Source: Arthrobacter sp. ov407 (GTDB taxonomy: Bacteria; Actinomycetota; Actinomycetes; Actinomycetales; Micrococcaceae). From it: a DNA stretch of 64,000 bases. Location: positions 186,001 through 250,000 of the forward strand of contig NZ_FNGD01000004.1 of NCBI RefSeq assembly GCF_900102895.1, given 5' to 3'. Of this stretch, positions 1-7,036 are shown piece after piece. The translations under genes were made by a program, and so were the position numbers. Position 1 is the stretch's first letter, and each line of letters opens with the position of its first letter. The notes under the pieces are model-generated. The model saw nothing but the letters and a program-made list of their open reading frames with translations. It was not told the DNA's origin and did not search any database.

Positions 1-759
1 GTTCTCGATCTGCTTGATCGGCGCGCCGACCTCGCGGATGTTGGTCAGCGCGAAGGCCACGCCGCCGCCGCGCTTGGAGAGCTGCAGCGCGGAGTTGATG
101 GACCGGCCGATCGACTCCATGTTGTCTTCGATGCGGAGCAGGAAGCAGGAGACCAGCTCGCCGCGCTGCTTCTTGCCGGCGTTCAGGAACGTCGGGGTGG
201 CCGGCTGGAAGCGGCCCTCGATGATCTCGTCCACCATCTGGGTGGCGAGCTTCTCGTCGCCGCGGGCCAGGTGCAGGGCCACCATGCAGACGCGGTCCTC
301 GTAGCGCTCCAGGAAGCGCTTTCCGTCGAACGTCTTCAGCGTGTAGGAGGTGTAGAACTTGAACGCGCCGAGGAAGGTCTCGAAGCGGAACTTCTTCTTG
401 TACGCGCGGTTGTAGAGCTCGCGGATGAAGTTCATCGTGTACTGGTCGAGGGTCTCGCGCTCGTAGTACTCGTTCTTGACGAGGTAGTCGAGCTTTTCCT
501 CGAGGTCGTGGAAGAACACGGTGTTGTTGTTCACGTGCTGCAGGAAGTACTGGTGCGCGGCCTCGCGGTCGGCCTCGAACTGGATCTCTCCGTTGGGGCC
601 GTAGAGGTTCAGCATGGCGTTGAGCTCGTGGTAGCCCAGGCCCTGGTAGGCGGCCGGCATGGCCGGCTTCTCGCCGGGGACGGTGTGCTTCTCGACGGCG
701 GTGGCCGCGTGCGTGCCTGCGCCCTCAGTTACTGCTGTGTCTGCGACAGTCGTGTCCAA
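1..759 (-). CDS. nrdE: Ribonucleoside-diphosphate reductase class Ib, alpha subunit (partial, N-terminal part)
   Basis: Catalytic large subunit that reduces ribonucleotides to deoxyribonucleotides with NrdF, fed by NrdH. About 250 N-terminal residues are present; the rest lies beyond position 1. The translation contains the class Ib hallmarks [24 protein letters not shown] and ELVSCFLLR, whose Cys (about residue 205) fits the first redox-active cysteine of the active site. Start: an in-frame TTG at 759 lies behind the purine-rich stretch GGAAGAG and overlaps nrdI by 31 nt, which fits translational coupling. The first in-frame ATG at 660 is the alternative and would leave a 70-nt gap. It is the third gene of a minus-strand nrdH-nrdI-nrdE operon; nrdF is not in view. 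Confidence 0.93.
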   Translation of the reverse strand, partial: MDTTVADTAVTEGAGTHAATAVEKHTVPGEKPAMPAAYQGLGYHELNAMLNLYGPNGEIQFEADREAAHQYFLQHVNNNTVFFHDLEEKLDYLVKNEYYERETLDQYTMNFIRELYNRAYKKKFRFETFLGAFKFYTSYTLKTFDGKRFLERYEDRVCMVALHLARGDEKLATQMVDEIIEGRFQPATPTFLNAGKKQRGELVSCFLLRIEDNMESIGRSINSALQLSKRGGGVAFALTNIREVGAPIKQIEN

Positions 760-1235
760 AACTCTTCCAATCCTTGTTGTACGCGGTCGACGTCTTCCGG
801 CGTCCCCATGAGTTCGAAGCGATATAGGTGCGGGACCTTGCACTTGGCGGCGATGATGTCGCCGGCCATGCAGTAGTTGTCCCCGAAGTTGGTGTTCCCT
901 GCGCCGATCACTCCGCGGATCAGCTTCCGGTTGCCCGGGTCGTTCAAAAACCTGATGACCTGCTTTGGAACAGATCCCTCTCCCCCGGTGCCGCCGTAGG
1001 TCGGCACCACCAGCACGTAGGGCTCCCGGGCCACCAGCGGAGCGTCCCTCGGATAGAGGGGGATCCTGGCGGCGTCGACGCCCAGCTTCGCAACGAAGCG
1101 TGCGGTGTTTTCGGAGGTGGAGGAAAAGTAGATGAGGCGGCAGTGCGTTAGTTCGGGAGCTGCTGTGCTGACCGCTTCCCCGCTGTCAGCCGTGGCAGCC
1201 ACCCGATAATCAGTTGTTACAACCACGGTGGTCAC
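729..1235 (-). CDS. nrdI: Ribonucleotide reductase stimulatory flavoprotein NrdI
   Basis: Flavodoxin-like FMN protein that supplies oxidant for assembly of the dimanganese-tyrosyl radical cofactor of NrdF. The FMN phosphate loop is seen as YFSSTSENT (about residues 36-44), followed by the [17 protein letters not shown] and [15 protein letters not shown] stretches typical of the family. At 168 aa it is longer than usual because of roughly 30 poorly conserved N-terminal residues. A GTG at 1226 has a better-spaced GAGG ribosome site than the GTG at 1235, so the true protein may be three residues shorter. It lies between nrdH and nrdE. Confidence 0.93.
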   Translation of the reverse strand: MTTVVVTTDYRVAATADSGEAVSTAAPELTHCRLIYFSSTSENTARFVAKLGVDAARIPLYPRDAPLVAREPYVLVVPTYGGTGGEGSVPKQVIRFLNDPGNRKLIRGVIGAGNTNFGDNYCMAGDIIAAKCKVPHLYRFELMGTPEDVDRVQQGLEEFWTRLSQTQQ

Positions 1236-1298
1236 CTCATCTACCGTGAATTCTTGCCTGGTAGCGGCGTCCCGGAGCGTTTCTGGCTACTGGGCGTT

Positions 1299-1544
1299 TC
1301 AGGCTACAGCGACGGCGGCGGCCTGCGCCAGTTCTTCGATCTTGTCCGGGCGGAAACCGGACCAGTGATCCTGGTCCGTGACGACAACGGGGGCCTGCAT
1401 GTAGCCCAGGGACTTCAGGCGCTCAAGGGCCTCCGCATCCTGGGAGATGTCGACGCTCTGGTAAGCGATGCCCTTCTTGTCCAGCGCGCGGTAGGTCGCG
1501 TTGCACTGCACGCAGGCCGGCTTCGTGTAAACCGTAACGGTCAT
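1299..1544 (-). CDS. nrdH: Glutaredoxin-like protein NrdH
   Basis: Small thioredoxin-fold electron donor (81 aa) that reduces the class Ib ribonucleotide reductase. The redox motif CVQC is at residues 11-14, after MTVTVYTKPA, and the NrdH-type WSGFRPDKI stretch is at residues 61-69; both match the family closely. First gene of the nrdHIE operon, 63 nt ahead of nrdI. The ATG at 1544 has an AGGGGACAGG-type ribosome site. The operon is probably repressed by NrdR (dyad at 1635-1646). Confidence 0.95.
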   Translation of the reverse strand: MTVTVYTKPACVQCNATYRALDKKGIAYQSVDISQDAEALERLKSLGYMQAPVVVTDQDHWSGFRPDKIEELAQAAAVAVA

Positions 1545-1621
1545 GGTCCTGTCCCCTTTGTTGAAGTCTTCTGTGGAGCACTATCCAGGCTCCGGCTGTC
1601 CCGCGCTGATGCTCTGCTGGA

Positions 1622-1650
1622 ACTGTATGTCGATACTACATGTAGTGCAA
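1622..1650 (-). promoter_or_regulatory. Predicted promoter of nrdHIE
   Basis: On the minus strand TTGCAC (1650-1645) and TACAGT (1627-1622) are separated by exactly 17 nt, a good sigma-70-type arrangement about 80 nt ahead of nrdH. The 409-nt gap 1545-1953 has no gene. Besides this promoter it holds an NrdR-type dyad, two copies of TAATCCACA (1707-1715 and 1762-1770) that are one base from the DnaA box TTATCCACA, a second NrdR-like site near 1868, and a hairpin at 1895-1924. Confidence 0.5.
1635..1646. promoter_or_regulatory. NrdR box-like perfect palindrome
   Basis: ACTACATGTAGT is a perfect 12-bp palindrome that fits the core of the NrdR repressor box (acaCwAtATaTwGtgt). It lies between the -35 and -10 of the predicted nrdHIE promoter, where a bound repressor would block RNA polymerase. 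NrdR boxes usually come in pairs about three helical turns apart; I do not see a convincing partner at that distance. Confidence 0.55.
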
Positions 1651-1867
1651 GAGCCTCACGCGGACCCCAAGATGATGTATTACAAGTATGTCATTTAACC
1701 CACCGTTAATCCACAGGAGGGGGCCCTCCAAATGTCCGGATTTCCGCCATTTTGGTGGACGTAATCCACACCCTGTGGAGTAGTTAGCCACATTAATCAC
1801 CCCCGCGTGTCGTAGCGCAGACGGCGTGTCGCGCCCCTCCGCGGGGACGCGGCACGGTGGCGCCGGC

Positions 1868-1881
1868 CACTACATCTGGTG
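1868..1881. promoter_or_regulatory. Possible distal NrdR-like site
   Basis: CCACTACATCTGGT followed by G resembles actinobacterial NrdR boxes (CACTA-N4-TGGTG; four of five positions of the dyad match). It is about 235 bp from the site inside the promoter, beyond normal cooperative spacing, so its role is uncertain. Confidence 0.25.
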
Positions 1882-1894
1882 TCCGGTCACACGA

Positions 1895-1924
1895 ATGAGG
1901 CGGGCACCGTGGTGCCCGCCTCAT
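1895..1924 (-). terminator. Hairpin downstream of the cfa-like gene
   Basis: A 14-bp perfect stem (ATGAGGCGGGCACC with its complement) closed by a very short loop, 30 nt after the stop of the minus-strand methyltransferase gene. No strong T-run follows, so it could be a non-canonical terminator or an mRNA 3'-end protector. Confidence 0.5.
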
Positions 1925-1953
1925 CGGATCGTGATTGTTCTAACACCCCGCGT

Positions 1954-3390
1954 TCAAATAGCGCCCTTGGTGGCGGCACTGTTCGTATAAGCGGAGTCGA
2001 GCACGATCTGCTGCACGTCGAGGTAGCCCGTTTCAAACCCGGCCCGGGAGTAGCACAGGTAGAACAGCCACATCCGCTGGAAGACGGCGTCGAAGCCCAT
2101 GGCCCGCACCTCGTCTTCGCGGGCCATGAACCGCTCCTCCCAGAGCCGCAGGGTCTGGGCATAGTGCTCGCCCATGGCGAGGCGTTCGCGCACGCGCAGA
2201 CCCGTCTGCTTCGAAGTGATGTCCTCGATGGCGCGGACGGACGGAATGACCCCGCCGGGGAAGATGTACTTGTGCACCCAGGTGTAGCTGGTGCGGGTGG
2301 CCATGAGCCGGTCGTGGGCGATCGTGATGGCCTGGATGGCCACCTTGCCGCCGGGGGCCAGGACCCGTTCGATGGTCTGGAAGTACGTGGCCCAGTATTC
2401 GAAGCCGACGGCCTCGATCATTTCGACCGAGACGACGGCGTCGTACTCGCCCTCGACGGCGCGGTAGTCCTTGAGTTCGATCGTGACGGCGTCGGCGTAG
2501 CCGGCCTCGGCCACGCGCTGGCGGGCCAGTTCCTGCTGTTCGCTGGAGAGGGTGACGGAGTAGACGGTGGCGCCGCGGGCGGCGGCGCGCAGGGCGAGCT
2601 CGCCCCAGCCGGTGCCGATTTCCAGGACGCGGGTGCCTTCCTTCACGCCGGCCTTGTCCAGAAGGCGGTCAATCTTGGCCTGCTGGGCGGCGGCCAGCCC
2701 GTCCCACGGCACGCTCCGCAGAGCGTCGCCGCTTTCCGGGAAAAGGGCGCTGGAGTACGTCATGGTGCTGTCCAGGAACGAGGCGAAGAGCTCGTTGGAG
2801 AGGTCGTAGTGCCGCGAGATGTTGGAGCGGGTGTTCTTCTCGGTGTTCCGTTCCCTGCGCGGCTGGCGCGGGAGGTAGAGGCCTCGCAGCTTCTGCAGCG
2901 GCTCGGGCACGAGCGTGCCGACGCGGGAGGCAAACACCTCCATGACGGCGGTGAGGTCATCGGCGTCCCAGTCGCCGGCCATGAAGGACTCGCCCAGGCC
3001 GATCAGGCCGCCGTCGCCGAGCCGGGTGGCGAAGGCTTCCGGCCGGTTGATGGTCATGACGGGGTACGCGGTCCCGGCGGACGCCGGGTCCGAGGGTGCC
3101 TCCCCCAACGCTGCTTTGCCCAACACCGTGCCGTCCGGGTACCGGACTTCCAGCGGCAGCCTGCGCACGGCCGCCTTGAAGATGGCGTCCGCAGCGCGTC
3201 CGGCCACACGGGCCTTGAGGCTCGAGGGCACGGCCGCGATGCTGGGCCAGATGGCTGCGTCGATGGTGACGGGCGGCTGGGGAACGGTGTAGGGCACCCT
3301 GCTCTTTAAGGCGCTGCTGTTTACGGCGCTGCTGCGCGTGGTGCCCTGGGCCCGTCCAGTGCCGGATCCGGTCGCTTCGGTCATTGTCAC
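1954..3390 (-). CDS. Cyclopropane-fatty-acyl-phospholipid synthase family methyltransferase
   Basis: SAM-dependent enzyme that methylates or cyclopropanates unsaturated acyl chains of membrane phospholipids. Family signs are HYDLSNELF (about residues 194-202), the SAM loop VLEIGTGWGE (about 255-264), SVEMIEAVG, and FPGGVIPSV toward the C-terminus. Length is 478 aa, longer than the roughly 380-aa E. coli Cfa because of an N-terminal extension. Start: GTG at 3390 sits 7 nt after a perfect AGGAGG and overlaps the TGA of the upstream DUF1365 gene as GTGA, the classic coupled arrangement. An ATG two codons downstream and a longer reading frame from 3450 are less likely. Exact chemistry (cyclopropane, methyl-branched or other) cannot be told from sequence. 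Confidence 0.88.
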   Translation of the reverse strand: MTMTEATGSGTGRAQGTTRSSAVNSSALKSRVPYTVPQPPVTIDAAIWPSIAAVPSSLKARVAGRAADAIFKAAVRRLPLEVRYPDGTVLGKAALGEAPSDPASAGTAYPVMTINRPEAFATRLGDGGLIGLGESFMAGDWDADDLTAVMEVFASRVGTLVPEPLQKLRGLYLPRQPRRERNTEKNTRSNISRHYDLSNELFASFLDSTMTYSSALFPESGDALRSVPWDGLAAAQQAKIDRLLDKAGVKEGTRVLEIGTGWGELALRAAARGATVYSVTLSSEQQELARQRVAEAGYADAVTIELKDYRAVEGEYDAVVSVEMIEAVGFEYWATYFQTIERVLAPGGKVAIQAITIAHDRLMATRTSYTWVHKYIFPGGVIPSVRAIEDITSKQTGLRVRERLAMGEHYAQTLRLWEERFMAREDEVRAMGFDAVFQRMWLFYLCYSRAGFETGYLDVQQIVLDSAYTNSAATKGAI

Positions 3391-4178
3391 TGAACTGCCT
3401 CCTGTGAAGGGTGGTGTGGTTTCTTGATGATGGGAAGGCGGCGCGCCCACAGCCTGATGCCCTGCCAGCGGATCTGTGCCGCGACACGCAGCGGGGCCGC
3501 GGGTACCGCGAGCGCCGCGGACACGATGTTTCGCAGAGTCGCTTCGCGGCGGACGCCGTCCATTGTGGCGATGAAGGGCTGCTGGCCCTCCCGTTCCAGG
3601 ACGATCGATACGGCGAGCCGTTCGCCGGGTTCGGGGAGCTTCATGCGGTACTCGCCGTCGACGTCGTTGAACGGCGAGACGTAAAACGCTTTCGGAACGC
3701 TCGCCCGGCCGGTGGAGTCGGTTTCGAGGAGGTAGCAGTGCCGCTCCCCGTACGTGTTGTGGACCTCGGCGACGACGCAGCGCAGCTCACCGGAGGCGTC
3801 GTGGCACCAGTACACGCTCAGCGGGTTGAACACGTGCCCGAACACCCGGGCGCTGGCGAGCATGGTGATGCGTCCGCCGTCGAGCGTGATCCCCTGGGTA
3901 GCGAGGTAGCGCTCCATGTTGCCCCGCAGGGTGCCGTCCGGGTCCCCGAGGTGGTCCTCCACCCGGAAGCCGGCTAGCGGCCGGAGCAGGCGCGGCAGCT
4001 GCGGGAGGTGGTCGACGTCGACATACCAGCTGTAGCTGCGGTAGGTGAAGGCGTTGCGCAGCGGGGTGCGCCGCACGTGGGAGATGCTGGTGCGGTAGAT
4101 GGCGGCCTGGTCAATGGCAGCACGGTGGATGACTGCTTGGTCAACGGCAGTGCGCTGGCTGGAGTTCTGGGCGCTCAT
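3387..4178 (-). CDS. DUF1365 domain-containing protein
   Basis: 263-aa protein of the DUF1365 family, with the family blocks VRRTPLRNAFTYRSY, RVFGHVFNPLSVYWC, EVHNTYGERHCYLL and KAFYVSPFNDVDGEY. Its biochemical role is not established. Genes of this family recur between a flavin-dependent amine-oxidase-like protein and a Cfa-type methyltransferase, as here, which points to modification of membrane fatty acids. It overlaps the flavoprotein gene upstream by 4 nt and the methyltransferase gene downstream by 4 nt, so the three are very likely made in fixed proportion. The first about 25 residues are Ala/Gln/Ile rich with a repeated DQA(A/V)I pattern and may be dispensable. Confidence 0.85.
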   Translation of the reverse strand: MSAQNSSQRTAVDQAVIHRAAIDQAAIYRTSISHVRRTPLRNAFTYRSYSWYVDVDHLPQLPRLLRPLAGFRVEDHLGDPDGTLRGNMERYLATQGITLDGGRITMLASARVFGHVFNPLSVYWCHDASGELRCVVAEVHNTYGERHCYLLETDSTGRASVPKAFYVSPFNDVDGEYRMKLPEPGERLAVSIVLEREGQQPFIATMDGVRREATLRNIVSAALAVPAAPLRVAAQIRWQGIRLWARRLPIIKKPHHPSQEAVQ

Positions 4179-5581
4179 GGCACCTCCGCAGCGGCCGGCT
4201 GGAGGTCCGGGTCCCCGCTCACAGTGCCGATATTGGCCGGGAGCTGGTCCCAGTCGCGGCCCAGCCAGGCGGCGGCTTTGAGGCCGGACAAGGCGCCGTC
4301 CTCGTGGAATCCCCAGCCGTGGTAGGCGCCAGCGAAGGCCAGGCGCTCGTCGCCGAGCCCGAGGATCCGCTGCTGCGCCTTCAGCGACTCCGGGGTGTAC
4401 TGCGGGTGCTCATAGACCATCCGGTCCAGGACCGCGGCGTCATCAATCAGCTCGGACTCGCCCAGGCTGACGATGTACCGGCCGCCGTCCACGGGCTCCA
4501 GCCGCTGCAGCCGGGTCATGTCGTAGCTGACCAGGACCTTGTCCGGCCGGGCGTCGCAGGACGGCAGCCGGTAGTTCCAGGAGGCCTGGGCGTTGGGGCT
4601 GGCCGGCAGCACGGCTTCGTCGCGGTGGAAGAGCGTCTGGTTCACCGAGTACGGCATGCCGCCTAGGGCGTCCCGCTCGGCGGCCGAGGCATCGGTGAGC
4701 ATGCGCAGGGCCTGTGCCGGGTGGGTGGCGATCACGACGGCGTCAAAGGTCTCGCGCACCGTCCCGGCACCCAGCGCGGAGGTGACATCCACGCCGTCGG
4801 CGTGCCGGTGCACCGTGGTGACGGGGCTGGCGAGCCGGATGTCCGGCAGGGTCTCGGCCACCTTGTCGACGTAGCTGCGCGAGCCGCCGGTGACCGTCCG
4901 CCATTGCGGCGAGCCCTTGACGCCGAGCAGGCCGTGGTGGCCCAGGAAGGTGAACAGGTAGCGGGCCGGGTAGGCCAGCGCGGTGGTGGGGTCGCAGGAC
5001 CAGACGGCGCTGACCACCGGGGTCATGAAGTGCGAGATGAAGTACCGGCTGAACTTCTCCCGTGCCAGGAACTCGCCCAACGTAAGTTCTTCTCCGGCGC
5101 CTGTCCCGGGTCCTGTGTCTGTGTTTGGGGAGGGTTCGGCCAGCAGGGCCCGGGCCCGGCGGTGGAACCGGGTGACTTCCAGCAGCATCCGCAGGTAGCG
5201 GCCGCGCAGCAGGGTGGACGGCCGGGGAATGATGCCGCTCCCGTTGGGCCGTGCGCCCGCGTATTCCAGGCCGCAGCCGTCGCACCGGACGGACATGCTC
5301 ATTTCGGAGTCCTGGGTTTCGACCCCGAGCTCGGCGAACAGGCGCAGGAGTGTGGGGTAGGTCCGCTCGTTGTGGACGATGAAGCCGGTGTCAACGCCCA
5401 GGGTGGGCCCGTTCCGCTGCGGCACATCGTGGGTGTGGGCGTGGCCGCCGAGCCGCGAGTCAGCCTCGAAGAGGGTTACCCGGTCCTGCCCGTTCAGCAC
5501 GTACGCGGCGGTCAGCCCCGCCACTCCGCTGCCGATGACCGCGATCCGCCGGCCTGCCGGAATCCCTGCTGCTTGCGACAC
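4175..5581 (-). CDS. FAD-dependent oxidoreductase (amine oxidase / phytoene desaturase-like)
   Basis: Flavoprotein of the NAD(P)-binding, amine-oxidase-like superfamily. The dinucleotide-binding motif IAVIGSGVAGLTAAY with the following E in LFEADSRLGGHAHT lies at about residues 13-45. The C-terminal FAD-binding stretch is FAGAYHGWGFHEDGALSG. I chose GTG at 5581 (468 aa) because AGGAG lies 7 nt ahead and the GSGVAG fold then begins near residue 15; a longer reading frame reaches 5749 but adds 56 residues without similarity. It heads the flavoprotein-DUF1365-methyltransferase operon and is divergent from a LysR regulator. Likely substrate is an acyl chain on membrane lipid, by inference from the neighbours. 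Confidence 0.83.
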   Translation of the reverse strand: MSQAAGIPAGRRIAVIGSGVAGLTAAYVLNGQDRVTLFEADSRLGGHAHTHDVPQRNGPTLGVDTGFIVHNERTYPTLLRLFAELGVETQDSEMSMSVRCDGCGLEYAGARPNGSGIIPRPSTLLRGRYLRMLLEVTRFHRRARALLAEPSPNTDTGPGTGAGEELTLGEFLAREKFSRYFISHFMTPVVSAVWSCDPTTALAYPARYLFTFLGHHGLLGVKGSPQWRTVTGGSRSYVDKVAETLPDIRLASPVTTVHRHADGVDVTSALGAGTVRETFDAVVIATHPAQALRMLTDASAAERDALGGMPYSVNQTLFHRDEAVLPASPNAQASWNYRLPSCDARPDKVLVSYDMTRLQRLEPVDGGRYIVSLGESELIDDAAVLDRMVYEHPQYTPESLKAQQRILGLGDERLAFAGAYHGWGFHEDGALSGLKAAAWLGRDWDQLPANIGTVSGDPDLQPAAAEVP

Positions 5582-5808
5582 TGGTCTGCTCCTGTTCTCT
5601 AGCCCGAAGTCTCTTGTGGGCAATTCGTTGCCCTCGGGTGTCCGGATGAGTATGAATTCCGCCTTTTTCAGTTCGGCTCTCAGTTCGACGCCAGTGACGC
5701 CGCATGCGTCGCCCGGGTGGGGGCGTCCGGGGAAGGCCGGATATGCCACAATGAAGCGGGAATTCCGGTCCCGTCTCCGTGGACCCGCTACCAGGCGAAG
5801 GGCAGCCC

Positions 5809-6729
5809 TTGATCAACCCCGTCCATCTGCGGACCCTAGTGGAAGTGATCCGGCTCGGATCGTTTGCGGCCGCCGCTGCCCGTCTCGGCTACACGGCCTC
5901 GGCCGTCTCCCAGCAAATGTCGGCACTGGAACGCGACACCGGCGTCACGCTGTTCCAGCGGGCGGCCCGCAGCATCCAGCCGACGGAAGCCGCCGTCGTC
6001 ATGACCCGGCACGCTGCCAAGGTGCTCACGGACATCGAGACGCTCATGGCCGCCGCGTCCCGGGCGCAAGAGAGCCCCAGCCAGGAGCTGCGGCTGGGCA
6101 TCTTCCCGAGCCTCGCCACCTATGTGCTGCCGCCGATCCTGCAGAACCCGGCTTGGAAGAAGCTCGGCATCGACCTGCGGGTCTCGGTCGCGGAACCGGC
6201 CCAGACCATCCAGGGGTTGCGGACCGGCGGCGAACTCGACGTTGCCCTGGTGTATCAGGTGGGACAGTCCGGCCTCGCCTGGCCGCACACCGTGGACCGG
6301 CAGTGGATCGGCGACGACGACTTCCGGGTGGTGCTGCCGGCGGCCTGGGGCATCGGCACGGATTCCAAGGTGGCCGCACCGCATCTCTCGGACATGCCCT
6401 GGATCATGCACCACCCCGGCACGTCCGACGCCACGGTGATCGAGCGTCTCTTCGCGAGCTGCAACCTGCACCCCCGCGTCGTGGCCTTCAGCGATGACTT
6501 CCACGCCAGCCTGGAGATGGCGGCCGCCGGGCTCGGCGCCGCACTGGTCCCCGAGCTCGCCCTGCGGCACCGGCCGGCCGGCGTGGTGGTCCTCGATGTT
6601 CCGGAGATCCGGCTGGCCCGGAATGTTTTCGCATTGCTGATCAACGAGAAGCGGACCGCCCAGGTCCAGCTGTTCGTGGAGCTGCTGGCCGAGACGATGC
6701 ACAGGCTCGGGACCGCACGAAACGACTGA
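5809..6729 (+). CDS. LysR-family transcriptional regulator
   Basis: 306-aa regulator with an N-terminal winged helix-turn-helix (LRTLVEVIRLGSFAAAA through SAVSQQMSALE, about residues 5-45) and a periplasmic-binding-protein-like effector domain. TTG at 5809 begins right before the HTH; an in-frame GTG at 5779 would add 10 residues with a poorer ribosome site. It is transcribed away from the flavoprotein-DUF1365-methyltransferase operon with a 227-nt intergenic region, the usual arrangement for a LysR protein that controls its divergent neighbour. The effector is unknown. Confidence 0.88.
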   Translation: MINPVHLRTLVEVIRLGSFAAAAARLGYTASAVSQQMSALERDTGVTLFQRAARSIQPTEAAVVMTRHAAKVLTDIETLMAAASRAQESPSQELRLGIFPSLATYVLPPILQNPAWKKLGIDLRVSVAEPAQTIQGLRTGGELDVALVYQVGQSGLAWPHTVDRQWIGDDDFRVVLPAAWGIGTDSKVAAPHLSDMPWIMHHPGTSDATVIERLFASCNLHPRVVAFSDDFHASLEMAAAGLGAALVPELALRHRPAGVVVLDVPEIRLARNVFALLINEKRTAQVQLFVELLAETMHRLGTARND

Positions 6730-6814
6730 GCTGAAGGTCCTGGGCTGAAAGGCCTGGGCTGAAGGGCTGGTTGAGGGGTTTCCCTGCGGAGCCCGATCGA
6801 GAAGGATGGGGTCC

Positions 6815-7036
6815 ATGAACAAAAGCTATTCAGCCGCCCGTCCCGTCTCCTCCGACAAGCCCGAAGTAATCGCCGCGGCCGTCCGGGCCGCTACCGAGGA
6901 ACTCCGGGACACCCTGCAGCGCCATGGCATCGAGGCGAGCTTCGACGACATCGCCCTGCTGGGCCATTCGGAGTCCTGGGACGACGAGGGGCAGCGCTGG
7001 GTCCAGGTTGAATGGGACGGCGTGGAAGCCGGTTAG
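6815..7036 (+). CDS. Small conserved-type hypothetical protein (73 aa)
   Basis: 73-aa soluble, acidic protein without a domain I recognise. It reads as a single alpha-helix-rich N-terminal half (VIAAAVRAATEELRDTLQ) followed by a WDDEGQRWVQVEWDG strand-rich end. ATG at 6815 is preceded by GAAGGA with 8-nt spacing; the ATG at 6806 lies within that site and is less likely. Its stop overlaps the stop of the convergent aldehyde dehydrogenase gene within the tetranucleotide TTAG. Confidence 0.6.
   Translation: MNKSYSAARPVSSDKPEVIAAAVRAATEELRDTLQRHGIEASFDDIALLGHSESWDDEGQRWVQVEWDGVEAG

Noticed and set aside
1879..3309. 476-aa open frame on the plus strand
   Set aside because: It is the antisense shadow of the Cfa-type methyltransferase gene; high GC keeps frames open. 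The translation is Gly/Val/Arg-rich and matches no domain.
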